From JAZRWQ01 sp045599805 (lineage in GTDB: Bacteria > Bacillota > Clostridia > Oscillospirales > UMGS1783): a DNA stretch of 26,670 nt. Both the position numbers and the translations under genes were made by a program. The notes below the pieces were generated by a model that saw nothing but the letters and a program-made list of their open reading frames with translations, had not been told where the DNA came from and did not search any database. The stretch lies in contig JAZRWQ010000036.1 of the NCBI GenBank assembly GCA_045599805.1, positions 1-26,670 of the forward strand, read 5' to 3'. Below, one piece after another: positions 20,948-26,670 of this stretch. The stretch's first letter is position 1. Every line of letters starts with the position of its first letter.

Positions 20948-21769
20948 ATGAATGAAAAAATCGCGCTACCGCATCTTTTATCACACCGTGTATTTTATCG
21001 GAAGAAATTCTTCGTGGAACGTCAGGCATTTGATGCGTGGTATGTTTTGCTTGTGGAAGCGGGAAGCTTTGAAATCAATATGATGGGCAGACGCTCGGTA
21101 GTAGGCGAAAATGAGATGTGCGTTTTTCCTCCGGGCTGTTATTTTGAAAGAAATGTAATTGAGCCGATATTTCATCATGAGATAATTTTGAAGTTTGATG
21201 AAAGCGAGAAAACCTTAAAAGAGCTCGGGCAGTATTACACCGGCAAAATATCCGTATTCGATAAAACCCGTCTTGCTTCAACCATGCAGCATCTGCGCGC
21301 TCTCAATGAAGCGCGTATAGATAATATGGAAATATATCAACATTATATAGAAGATATATGGTATCAGATAGCGATGGAAAGGGTAGTAGAATCACAGTTT
21401 ACTCACCGTCATCTTATGCTGAACGGCGAGGCAAAAGATAAGCTTGTGAAGCAAAGTCTTGTCATTTTCGATGAAAAAATGGATCAGAAAATAGTCATCG
21501 GCGATGTTGCAAGGGAGCTCGGTGTAAGCCCTGCGACTTTATGCCGGAGATTTATAAGTGACCTCGGCACAACCCCCAGCGATTATCTTATAAGAATGAG
21601 GATACAAAAGGCAAGACAGCTTTTGGTAGGCACGCAAAGCCCTTTAAACGTCATTTCGGATGTGTGCGGATTTGATAATCAGTTTTATTTTTGCAACTGT
21701 TTTAAAAAGCATTTCGGGGTTTCCCCGTCGGCTTATCGCCGCTCAAGCGGCGTCAACGGCGAAATATGA
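20948..21769 (+). CDS. AraC family transcriptional regulator
   Basis: A 273-residue regulator with an N-terminal cupin-like sensor (residues 20-100, including MCVFPPGCYFERNVI). The C-terminal AraC helix-turn-helix domain reads IGDVARELGVSPATLCRRFI, then VISDVCGFDNQFYFCNCFKK and GVSPSAYRR, the classic second-helix ending. It is divergent from the sugar-binding lipoprotein gene over a 229-bp gap containing palindromes, so it probably controls that gene and the esterase behind it. Its own promoter is a perfect consensus, suggesting steady expression. The ligand is unknown. Confidence 0.9.
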   Translation: MNEKIALPHLLSHRVFYRKKFFVERQAFDAWYVLLVEAGSFEINMMGRRSVVGENEMCVFPPGCYFERNVIEPIFHHEIILKFDESEKTLKELGQYYTGKISVFDKTRLASTMQHLRALNEARIDNMEIYQHYIEDIWYQIAMERVVESQFTHRHLMLNGEAKDKLVKQSLVIFDEKMDQKIVIGDVARELGVSPATLCRRFISDLGTTPSDYLIRMRIQKARQLLVGTQSPLNVISDVCGFDNQFYFCNCFKKHFGVSPSAYRRSSGVNGEI

Positions 21770-21797
21770 TTTTTTTGCCATATCTTCCATAAATATA

Positions 21798-21826
21798 TTG
21801 ACAATATAGTAATACTGCCATATAAT
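21798..21826 (+). promoter_or_regulatory. Consensus promoter of the zinc-ribbon gene
   Basis: TTGACA (21798-21803), 17 bp, TATAAT (21821-21826): both hexamers are an exact consensus match. GGGAGG lies upstream of the ATG at 21861. Confidence 0.85.
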
Positions 21827-21860
21827 CGATAATAGTATATACTGTAAGGGAGGTTTTCAA

Positions 21861-22283
21861 ATGAATTATTGCGTTTATTGCGGTACCGAGCTTGATCCTA
21901 TGGATGGGGTTTGCCCCGAGTGCGGCGCCGAAATTCTCGATCCGCCTCCTCATTATACTCCTTTCGAGAAATTGAGTTCTGCGGCAGAGCCGGTAAAACC
22001 GGCAGAAAACGATAAAACTCAAAAAGCGCTTTCCCCCGGGGACTACATAGTATCAATATTTCTGCTCTCCATTCCCATTCTGGGACAGATAGTTGCCTTG
22101 GTATGGGCGCTTGGCGCGGCAACCAACCGCAACAGAAGAAACCTCGCCGCAGGCGTGCTGCTTTTGCAGATAATCTGCGCCGCCATCTGCGTTGGGCTCT
22201 ATTTTGTGCTTGACTATTTCCAGCCGGTATGGATAACAAACTTTCTGGAAGCGCTTACCCCATTGAAGGATTTTATTATGTAA
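21861..22283 (+). CDS. Zinc-ribbon membrane protein, unknown role
   Basis: A 140-residue protein that starts with a short zinc ribbon, CVYCGTE and VCPECGAE (Cys4, Cys7, Cys18, Cys21). A proline-rich linker follows, then two membrane segments (about residues 60-85 and 93-118) with a basic loop NRNRRN between them. Many Firmicutes encode zinc-ribbon plus membrane proteins of this kind with no assigned function. It has a consensus promoter and a strong terminator, so it is a separate unit. It is convergent with a 28-residue membrane peptide gene. The coding call is firm; the function is not. Confidence 0.82.
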   Translation: MNYCVYCGTELDPMDGVCPECGAEILDPPPHYTPFEKLSSAAEPVKPAENDKTQKALSPGDYIVSIFLLSIPILGQIVALVWALGAATNRNRRNLAAGVLLLQIICAAICVGLYFVLDYFQPVWITNFLEALTPLKDFIM

Positions 22284-22286
22284 TCT

Positions 22287-22317
22287 AAACGGAGTCCAAA
22301 GGACTCCGTTTATTTTT
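22287..22317 (+). terminator. Terminator after the zinc-ribbon gene
   Basis: AAACGGAGTCC (22287-22297) pairs with GGACTCCGTTT (22301-22311) around AAA, followed by ATTTTT. It lies 3 bp after the stop codon. Confidence 0.88.
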
Positions 22318-22402
22318 ATCTGTTCACCATAAGCAAAAGCACTATTGCTACGAGAACTACCCACCATATATTATCGGTTTTCTTGCAGTCGCAGTCGAAC
22401 AT
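22316..22402 (-). CDS. 28-residue single-span membrane peptide
   Basis: A short minus-strand frame begins MFDCDCKKTDN, followed by a hydrophobic stretch IWWVVLVAIVLLLMV and a final NR. An excellent ribosome site, AAAGGAGG, lies at the correct spacing upstream. The CDC motif before the membrane span suggests cytoplasmic thiols able to bind metal or form a disulfide. It is too short for routine gene calling. The strong ribosome site, amphipathic layout and position between a terminator and a divergent promoter support a real small protein; the function is unknown. No confident promoter was found for it. Confidence 0.62.
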   Translation of the reverse strand: MFDCDCKKTDNIWWVVLVAIVLLLMVNR

Positions 22403-22462
22403 TGAAATCCCTCCTTTCGCTATGTTATATCATATTCGGGAAGCGAAATTATCGTGAAAGTA

Positions 22463-22491
22463 TTGCGCTTATAATAATTTAATGATATAAT
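22463..22491 (+). promoter_or_regulatory. Promoter of the LemA-like gene
   Basis: TTGCGC (22463-22468), 17 bp, TATAAT (22486-22491). The palindrome TTACAA-A-TTGTAA (22503-22515) lies just past the transcript start, a possible operator or structure. Confidence 0.6.
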
Positions 22492-22531
22492 TAGCCGAAA
22501 GTTACAAATTGTAATAATTGGAGGGATTATT

Positions 22532-23062
22532 ATTTTACTCCTCTTTATCGCGGTATTTTTCCTTGTCGGCTTGGTTTTTGCCGCCATATATCTTATGGGA
22601 AAATACAGGCATTTCAAAGAGCTTGACGGATACTGTGCCGATTCGCTCAGAGATATAGATGCCTTTATAAAACGCAAATATAATGCCGTACTCAGCATTG
22701 CGCGCAGTATGCGCGCCAGCACGGAAGAGATCTCAAAAATCGCGTCCGAGCTTGAAGCTTCGCCCTTTACCGTATTCTTCAGCGATAACGAACGGGCAGA
22801 CAACGAAAAATTTTTAAAAGAAATAAGCGAAGAATTGAACGGTATTTTATCGCAGAAGGAGCAGTGGCGCTCAACCTACGCATATCACGAATATGCTGTG
22901 ACCGTGCGCGCCTGCGATACCGATATAGAAAACGCCAAGGAAGTTTATAACGAAACGGCAAGCGTATATAACCGCGCGGTAAAAAGATTTCCGGGCAGCC
23001 TTCTTGCAAAGCATCTCAAGCTTAAGACGAAAGAGCTGTTTACGCTTAAATCTGACATATAG
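22532..23062 (+). CDS. LemA-family membrane protein, likely AUU start
   Basis: About 176 residues: an N-terminal membrane span (LLLFIAVFFLVGLVFAAIYL) followed by long helices, with YNAVLSIARSM and a C-terminal VYNETASVYNRAVKRFP that match the repeated YN/FP features of the LemA family. LemA proteins are membrane-anchored helical bundles of uncertain role. A canonical start is missing. The ribosome site GGAGGG (22520-22525) is followed by ATT codons at 22529 and 22532, and the next accepted start, TTG at 22571, would remove most of the membrane span and has no ribosome site. An AUU start is therefore preferred, uncertainly by one codon. It is followed by the second structured element. Confidence 0.7.
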   Translation: MLLLFIAVFFLVGLVFAAIYLMGKYRHFKELDGYCADSLRDIDAFIKRKYNAVLSIARSMRASTEEISKIASELEASPFTVFFSDNERADNEKFLKEISEELNGILSQKEQWRSTYAYHEYAVTVRACDTDIENAKEVYNETASVYNRAVKRFPGSLLAKHLKLKTKELFTLKSDI

Positions 23063-23078
23063 AATACCAAAATCATAA

Positions 23079-23102
23079 AGGGGAATTTCGTTGAAATTCC
23101 CT
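23079..23102. terminator. Hairpin, left copy of a 24-bp direct repeat
   Basis: GGGAATTTC and GAAATTCCC form a 9-bp stem around GTT. The 24-bp sequence is repeated exactly at 23343-23366. This left copy has lost its T tract, which is replaced by the start of the element. Confidence 0.75.
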
Positions 23103-23340
23103 CAGCCTGTCGATAAAGTCGACAGGCTGGCTGAGGTCGATAAAACGACGGGATATTTCCCGTTCTTTTCTTCGTAGGCGTACAAAGGTACGGTAGAGGA
23201 AAAGAACGGAAAAAGGCAATAATGACGGGCGCATGGCGTCCGTCATTCCTTATTTTGTATGAGTAAAATAACTATCGGCGCGGTGCAACTGCAAGTCAAT
23301 TCTTCTTTTATTTGCCGGTAGACCGAGTTTTTAGACACTC
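23103..23340. repeat. Structured intergenic element, copy 2
   Basis: About 238 bp homologous to 18301-18526 at both ends, with a divergent middle third (about 23250-23310). The third stem, AATGACGGGCGC/GCGTCCGTCATT, keeps its pairing although its tip differs from copy 1, including one G-T wobble, which points to selection on structure. It starts CAGCCTGTCGATAAAGTCGA and ends GAGTTTTTAGACACTC. It is bracketed by duplicated hairpins as in copy 1 but with a different hairpin sequence. No coding frame is supported. Confidence 0.8.
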
Positions 23341-23342
23341 AG

Positions 23343-23376
23343 AGGGGAATTTCGTTGAAATTCCCTTTCTTTTTTT
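23343..23376 (+). terminator. Terminator, right copy of the direct repeat
   Basis: Same 24-bp hairpin as 23079-23102, followed by a T-rich tract to 23376. It is the functional terminator ahead of the hydrogenase operon promoter. Confidence 0.85.
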
Positions 23377-23424
23377 ATGTAAAAAATTATAATAAAAACC
23401 AACAATAACCGACCTTGTATCTAT

Positions 23425-23459
23425 TGTAATTTAAAAGCAGATGTGATATATTATATCAT
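23425..23459 (+). promoter_or_regulatory. Promoter of the hyd operon with overlapping palindrome
   Basis: TTGTAA (23425-23430), 17 bp, TATATT (23448-23453) preceded by TGA. The palindrome TGATATA-T-TATATCA (23445-23459) covers the -10 box, a natural place for a repressor. A leader of about 95 nt follows, holding no other clear signal before AGGAGG at 23544-23549. Confidence 0.6.
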
Positions 23460-23556
23460 GTATGATAATATGCCATCTATGTGTATAGAAGGGACAAAAC
23501 CTTTTTATATTTATAAAAAAGCAAATTATTAAGATAAAAGTTTAGGAGGAAAAGCA

Positions 23557-24033
23557 ATGGCACTTACCAATGAACAGATCGAGCAAAAAACGGCAGAGCT
23601 GAAAGAGTTTATTGAGCTCAACAAAAATGCAAAGGGCCCTCTGATGCCCATTATGCAGAAAGCTCAGGAGCTTTTCGGTTATCTTTCTCTCGAAACTCAG
23701 ACTGTTATCGCTGACGCACTTGACATCCCCGTAAGCGAAGTATACGGTGTTGCAACTTTCTACGCTCAGTTCTCCCTTGAACCCAAGGGTGACAACGTAA
23801 TAAGCATCTGCACCGGTACCGCTTGCTATGTAAAGGGTGCGCAGAAGATAGTTGAAGAATTTGAGAAACAGCTGGGCGTTAAGAGCGGTACAACTACCCC
23901 CGACGGCAAGTTTACCCTTGATAATACCCGCTGCCTCGGCTGCTGCGGTCTTGCCCCCGTTGTTGTTGTAAACGACGATGTATACGGCAAGGTTACGCCC
24001 GACCAGGTCAAGAACATAATAGCTAAATATTAA
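23557..24033 (+). CDS. hydC: NuoE-like [2Fe-2S] subunit of NAD-linked hydrogenase
   Basis: The 158-residue thioredoxin-like ferredoxin matches the NuoE/24-kDa family, with the [2Fe-2S] ligands Cys85 and Cys90 in CTGTAC and Cys126 and Cys130 in CLGCC, plus the family block VYGVATFYAQFSLEPKG. In electron-bifurcating hydrogenases this is the HydC (gamma) subunit, which shuttles electrons between the flavin subunit and the catalytic subunit. It is cytoplasmic and of normal length. AGGAGG precedes the ATG. It is the first gene of an operon, 19 bp ahead of hydB. NuoE-like subunits also occur in formate dehydrogenases, but the third gene, with an HydA-type N-terminus, supports hydrogenase. Confidence 0.9.
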   Translation: MALTNEQIEQKTAELKEFIELNKNAKGPLMPIMQKAQELFGYLSLETQTVIADALDIPVSEVYGVATFYAQFSLEPKGDNVISICTGTACYVKGAQKIVEEFEKQLGVKSGTTTPDGKFTLDNTRCLGCCGLAPVVVVNDDVYGKVTPDQVKNIIAKY

Positions 24034-24052
24034 GATCGGAGGTAAATATCAG

Positions 24053-25942
24053 ATGAAAACATTGGAAGAAATCAAATCCATGCAGGCAGAGCTGAAAGAT
24101 ACCGTCGGTCTCCGTCCTGCTGATGCCAAGACCACCCGTGTGCTCTTCGGCATGGCTACCTGCGGCGTTGCTTCCGGCACCGGCGCAATCAAAACCGCTA
24201 TGGAAGAGGCCGCCAAGAAGGCAGGCATCACCAACGTTGAATTCGTTCCCGTTGGCTGCATCGGCCTTTGCCAGTATGAGCCTATCGTAGAAGTACTTGC
24301 TCCCGGCAAGGAAAAGGTTACATACGTTAAGATGAACGTTGAAAAAGGTCTCGAAGTATTCGAGAAGCATATCGTAGGCGGAAAGCCCTTAGGCAAATAC
24401 ACCATGACCTGCGAAGTTGCTCCCGATCAGACCGGCGACGACGCTCCCGTTACCGCACTTGAAGAAACTGCTTTCTATCAGAAGCAGACTCGTATCGCTC
24501 TTCATAACTGCGGCATAATCAATCCCGAAAATATCGACGAATATATCGCTGCCGGCGGCTATCAGGCTCTGGGCAAGGCTCTGTTCGAAATGGATCCCGA
24601 TTCCGTTATCGCAGAAGTTCTTGATTCCGGCTTAAAGGGCAGAGGCGGCGCAGGCTTCCCCACCGGTCTTAAGTGGAAATTCGCCTGCTCCAACCGCGGT
24701 CAGGTACAGAAATATGTATGCTGTAATGCCGACGAGGGCGACCCCGGCGCATTTATGGACCGTTCCGTTTTAGAGGGCGATCCTCATGCGGTACTTGAAG
24801 CCATGGCGATCGCAGGCTACGCAATCGGCGCAACCCAGGGTTATATCTATGTTCGTGCAGAATATCCTCTGGCAGTTTCCCGTCTGCAGATAGCTATCGA
24901 TCAGGCTCATGAATACGGTCTTTTAGGTAATAATATTTATGGTACCGACTTCTCATTCGATATCGGCCTTCGTCTCGGCGCAGGCGCATTCGTATGCGGC
25001 GAAGAAACCGCCCTTATGAACTCTATCGAAGGCAAGCGCGGCGAACCCCGTCCCCGTCCTCCTTTCCCCGCAGTTAAGGGTCTGTTCCAGAAGCCGACTA
25101 TCCTGAACAACGTTGAAACCTATGCTAACGTAGCACAGATCATCAATAACGGTGCCGAGTGGTTTAAGTCCATGGGTACCGAAAACTGCAAGGGCACCAA
25201 GGTATTCGCTCTGGGCGGCAAGGTTAACAAGACCGGCCTCGTAGAGGTTCCCATGGGCACCACCGTTCGTGAAATCGTTTACGATATCGGCGGCGGCATC
25301 CCCGGCGGCAAGAAGTTCAAGGCAGCACAGACCGGCGGTCCTTCCGGCGGCTGCATCCCCGCACAGCACCTTGATACCCCCATCGACTACGATTCTCTTA
25401 AGGCTATCGGCTCCATGATGGGTTCCGGCGGTCTTATCGTAATGGATGAAGACAACTGCATGGTTGATATCGCAAAATTCTTCCTGGAATTCACCGTTGA
25501 TGAATCCTGCGGCAAGTGCACTCCCTGCCGTGTAGGTACCAGAAGAATGCTCGATATCCTTACCAGAATCACCGAAGGCAAGGGCCAGGACGGCGATATC
25601 GAAAAGCTCGAAGAGCTGGCTAACACTATCAGAGCCACCTCTCTGTGCGGTCTCGGTCAGACTGCTCCCAACCCCGTACTTTCCACTTTAAGATACTTCA
25701 GAGATGAATATGAAGCTCATATTTATCAGAAGCAGTGCCCGGCACATGTATGCAAGGCTCTGGCTGTTTACGAAATCGATCCCGAAAAGTGCATCGGCTG
25801 CTCACTTTGCGCAAAGAAGTGCCCGGCAGACGCTATCTCCGGCGAGCTTAAAAAGCCCTTCGTAATTGATCAGTCTAAGTGCATCAAGTGCGGCGCCTGC
25901 ATGGATGCCTGCAAGAAGTCCAAGGCAATAATCAAGAAGTAA
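24053..25942 (+). CDS. hydB: NuoF-like NADH/FMN subunit of bifurcating hydrogenase
   Basis: The 629-residue protein has three modules. An N-terminal thioredoxin-like ferredoxin shows three cysteines (Cys37, Cys69, Cys73). The central NuoF domain has the FMN/NADH loop GRGGAGFPTG (196-205), GEETALMNSIEGKRGEPRPR and a [4Fe-4S] site (Cys486, Cys489, Cys492, Cys532). A C-terminal two-cluster ferredoxin carries Cys580/583/586/590 and Cys610/613/616/620. This is the HydB (beta) layout of trimeric electron-bifurcating [FeFe]-hydrogenases, where FMN splits electrons between NAD(H) and ferredoxin. GGAGG precedes the ATG. The N-terminal site lacks the fourth visible cysteine of a standard [2Fe-2S] site, so its cluster may be altered. 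Cytoplasmic. Confidence 0.92.
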   Translation: MKTLEEIKSMQAELKDTVGLRPADAKTTRVLFGMATCGVASGTGAIKTAMEEAAKKAGITNVEFVPVGCIGLCQYEPIVEVLAPGKEKVTYVKMNVEKGLEVFEKHIVGGKPLGKYTMTCEVAPDQTGDDAPVTALEETAFYQKQTRIALHNCGIINPENIDEYIAAGGYQALGKALFEMDPDSVIAEVLDSGLKGRGGAGFPTGLKWKFACSNRGQVQKYVCCNADEGDPGAFMDRSVLEGDPHAVLEAMAIAGYAIGATQGYIYVRAEYPLAVSRLQIAIDQAHEYGLLGNNIYGTDFSFDIGLRLGAGAFVCGEETALMNSIEGKRGEPRPRPPFPAVKGLFQKPTILNNVETYANVAQIINNGAEWFKSMGTENCKGTKVFALGGKVNKTGLVEVPMGTTVREIVYDIGGGIPGGKKFKAAQTGGPSGGCIPAQHLDTPIDYDSLKAIGSMMGSGGLIVMDEDNCMVDIAKFFLEFTVDESCGKCTPCRVGTRRMLDILTRITEGKGQDGDIEKLEELANTIRATSLCGLGQTAPNPVLSTLRYFRDEYEAHIYQKQCPAHVCKALAVYEIDPEKCIGCSLCAKKCPADAISGELKKPFVIDQSKCIKCGACMDACKKSKAIIKK

Positions 25943-25956
25943 GGAGGATTTAGAAT

Positions 25957-26670
25957 ATGATAAACGTAACTATTGACGGAGTTAAGGTCAGTGTTCCCGA
26001 AGGCTCTACCGTTCTTGAAGCAGCAAAAGCGGCAAATATCAATATTCCCACTCTTTGCTATCTGAAAGACGTTCAGGCAATCGGTGCTTGCCGTCTTTGC
26101 CTCGTTGAAGCTTCCGGCGTCAGAGGCTTGGGCGCAGCTTGTGTTCTTCCTGCTACCGACGGCATGGTTGTAAAGACCAACACTGCCGCTATCAGACAGC
26201 AGAGAAAGATCAACCTTCAGCTTTTACTTTCCACCCATAACAGAGAATGCACCTCCTGCGTAAGAGCCGGCAACTGCGAACTGCAGGCTCTGTGCAAGCA
26301 GTATGGTGTTGACGATTATCCTTTCGACAGTGAAAACAAGATGGATGCACATTATGATGACGTATCTCCTTCCGTTGTAAGAGATGCCTCCAAGTGCATT
26401 TACTGCCGCCGCTGTGTTGCTACCTGCAACAACGTACAGAAGATAGGCGCTATCGGCGCTTTCAACCGTGGCTTCAAGACCACCATCGGCTCCATCTTCG
26501 GCAAGAGCCTTGCTGAAACTCCCTGCATCAACTGCGGCCAGTGCATCACCGCCTGCCCCGTAGGCGCTCTTAAGGAAAAGAGCAGCATCGATGAAGTTTG
26601 GGCAGCTCTCAACGATCCCGAAAAGTACGTAGTAGTTCAGCCCGCTCCCGCAGTAAGAGCAGGCCTCGGC
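25957..26670 (+). CDS. hydA: [FeFe]-hydrogenase catalytic subunit, N-terminal part (cut)
   Basis: The first 238 codons are present, open to the window edge, after AAGGAGG and a 14-bp gap from hydB. They encode the electron-input domains in the order of [FeFe]-hydrogenases: a plant-type [2Fe-2S] domain (Cys34, Cys45, Cys48, Cys62), a His-ligated [4Fe-4S] site (His94, Cys98, Cys101, Cys107), and two further [4Fe-4S] clusters (Cys147/150/153/157 and Cys190/193/196/200). The last residues, VVVQPAPAVRAGLG, match the start of the H-cluster domain, which lies beyond the window. The alternative, a NuoG-like formate dehydrogenase or complex I subunit, shares the first domains, so the missing part decides; the operon order favours hydrogenase. 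Confidence 0.87.
   Translation, partial: MINVTIDGVKVSVPEGSTVLEAAKAANINIPTLCYLKDVQAIGACRLCLVEASGVRGLGAACVLPATDGMVVKTNTAAIRQQRKINLQLLLSTHNRECTSCVRAGNCELQALCKQYGVDDYPFDSENKMDAHYDDVSPSVVRDASKCIYCRRCVATCNNVQKIGAIGAFNRGFKTTIGSIFGKSLAETPCINCGQCITACPVGALKEKSSIDEVWAALNDPEKYVVVQPAPAVRAGLG

Noticed and set aside
23469..23535. Short leader-like frame in the hydrogenase 5' region
   Set aside because: An ATG frame of about 20 codons exists, but there is no ribosome site ahead of it, no run of one amino acid and no terminator before hydC.

Overview
The window looks like a chromosomal stretch of an anaerobic, Gram-positive gut-type member of the Clostridia, probably Oscillospirales or Ruminococcaceae-like (an inference from gene content, not a sequence match). 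The supporting signs are AGGAG-type ribosome sites, many TTGACA/TATAAT promoters, a class B sortase, a class A penicillin-binding protein, the non-mevalonate isoprenoid gene ispE, and the start of a trimeric NAD-linked [FeFe]-hydrogenase operon. Almost every intergenic gap holds recognisable promoters, hairpin terminators or structured repeats.

Layout. 1-6457 is a carbohydrate region: the 5' part of an MFS transporter (minus) diverges from a small cupin gene and a GH36 alpha-galactosidase; an AraC regulator (minus) then diverges from a GH172/DUF2961 glycosidase followed by a YgjV-like membrane protein. 6486-8340 is a self-contained sodium:solute symporter unit. It is preceded by a 19-codon leader peptide rich in tyrosine codons and by mutually exclusive antiterminator and terminator hairpins. 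8353-15327 is a housekeeping run: PHP phosphoesterase, ispE, ychF, an acyltransferase-like membrane protein and a large PBP1A-type protein. It ends in tRNA-Arg(CCG). 15450-16503 is a decayed area with a collapsed dhaK/dhaM remnant, a 72-residue orphan gene and a GH38-like fragment. 16509-18249 holds a SLOG and TSCPD gene pair (minus) diverging from srtB. 18585-21769 holds an SGNH esterase and a sugar-binding lipoprotein (minus) diverging from a second AraC regulator. 21861-23062 holds a zinc-ribbon membrane protein, a 28-residue membrane peptide and a LemA-like protein. 23557-26670 is the hydC-hydB-hydA operon, cut by the window end.

The least ordinary content lies between genes. Two related elements of about 230-240 bp (18301-18526 and 23103-23340) are each bracketed by a perfect direct duplication of a whole terminator hairpin. 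The hairpin sequence differs between the two loci, as expected for insertion with a very long target duplication. A third element (2864-3220) sits inside the split arms of a terminator between convergent genes, and carries an array of tiny hairpins separated by GTGAAAT/ATTTCAC heptamers. A sister array with ATGATAT linkers follows the tRNA. The tyrosine-codon attenuator in front of the symporter is the clearest candidate for an undescribed regulatory system.

Functionally, the sugar genes (GH36, GH172, a GH38 remnant, SGNH esterase, sugar-binding lipoprotein, two AraC regulators, MFS transporter) suggest glycan foraging. The hydrogenase operon suggests fermentative disposal of reducing power as H2. 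All product calls rest on reading motifs by eye; no database search was made.
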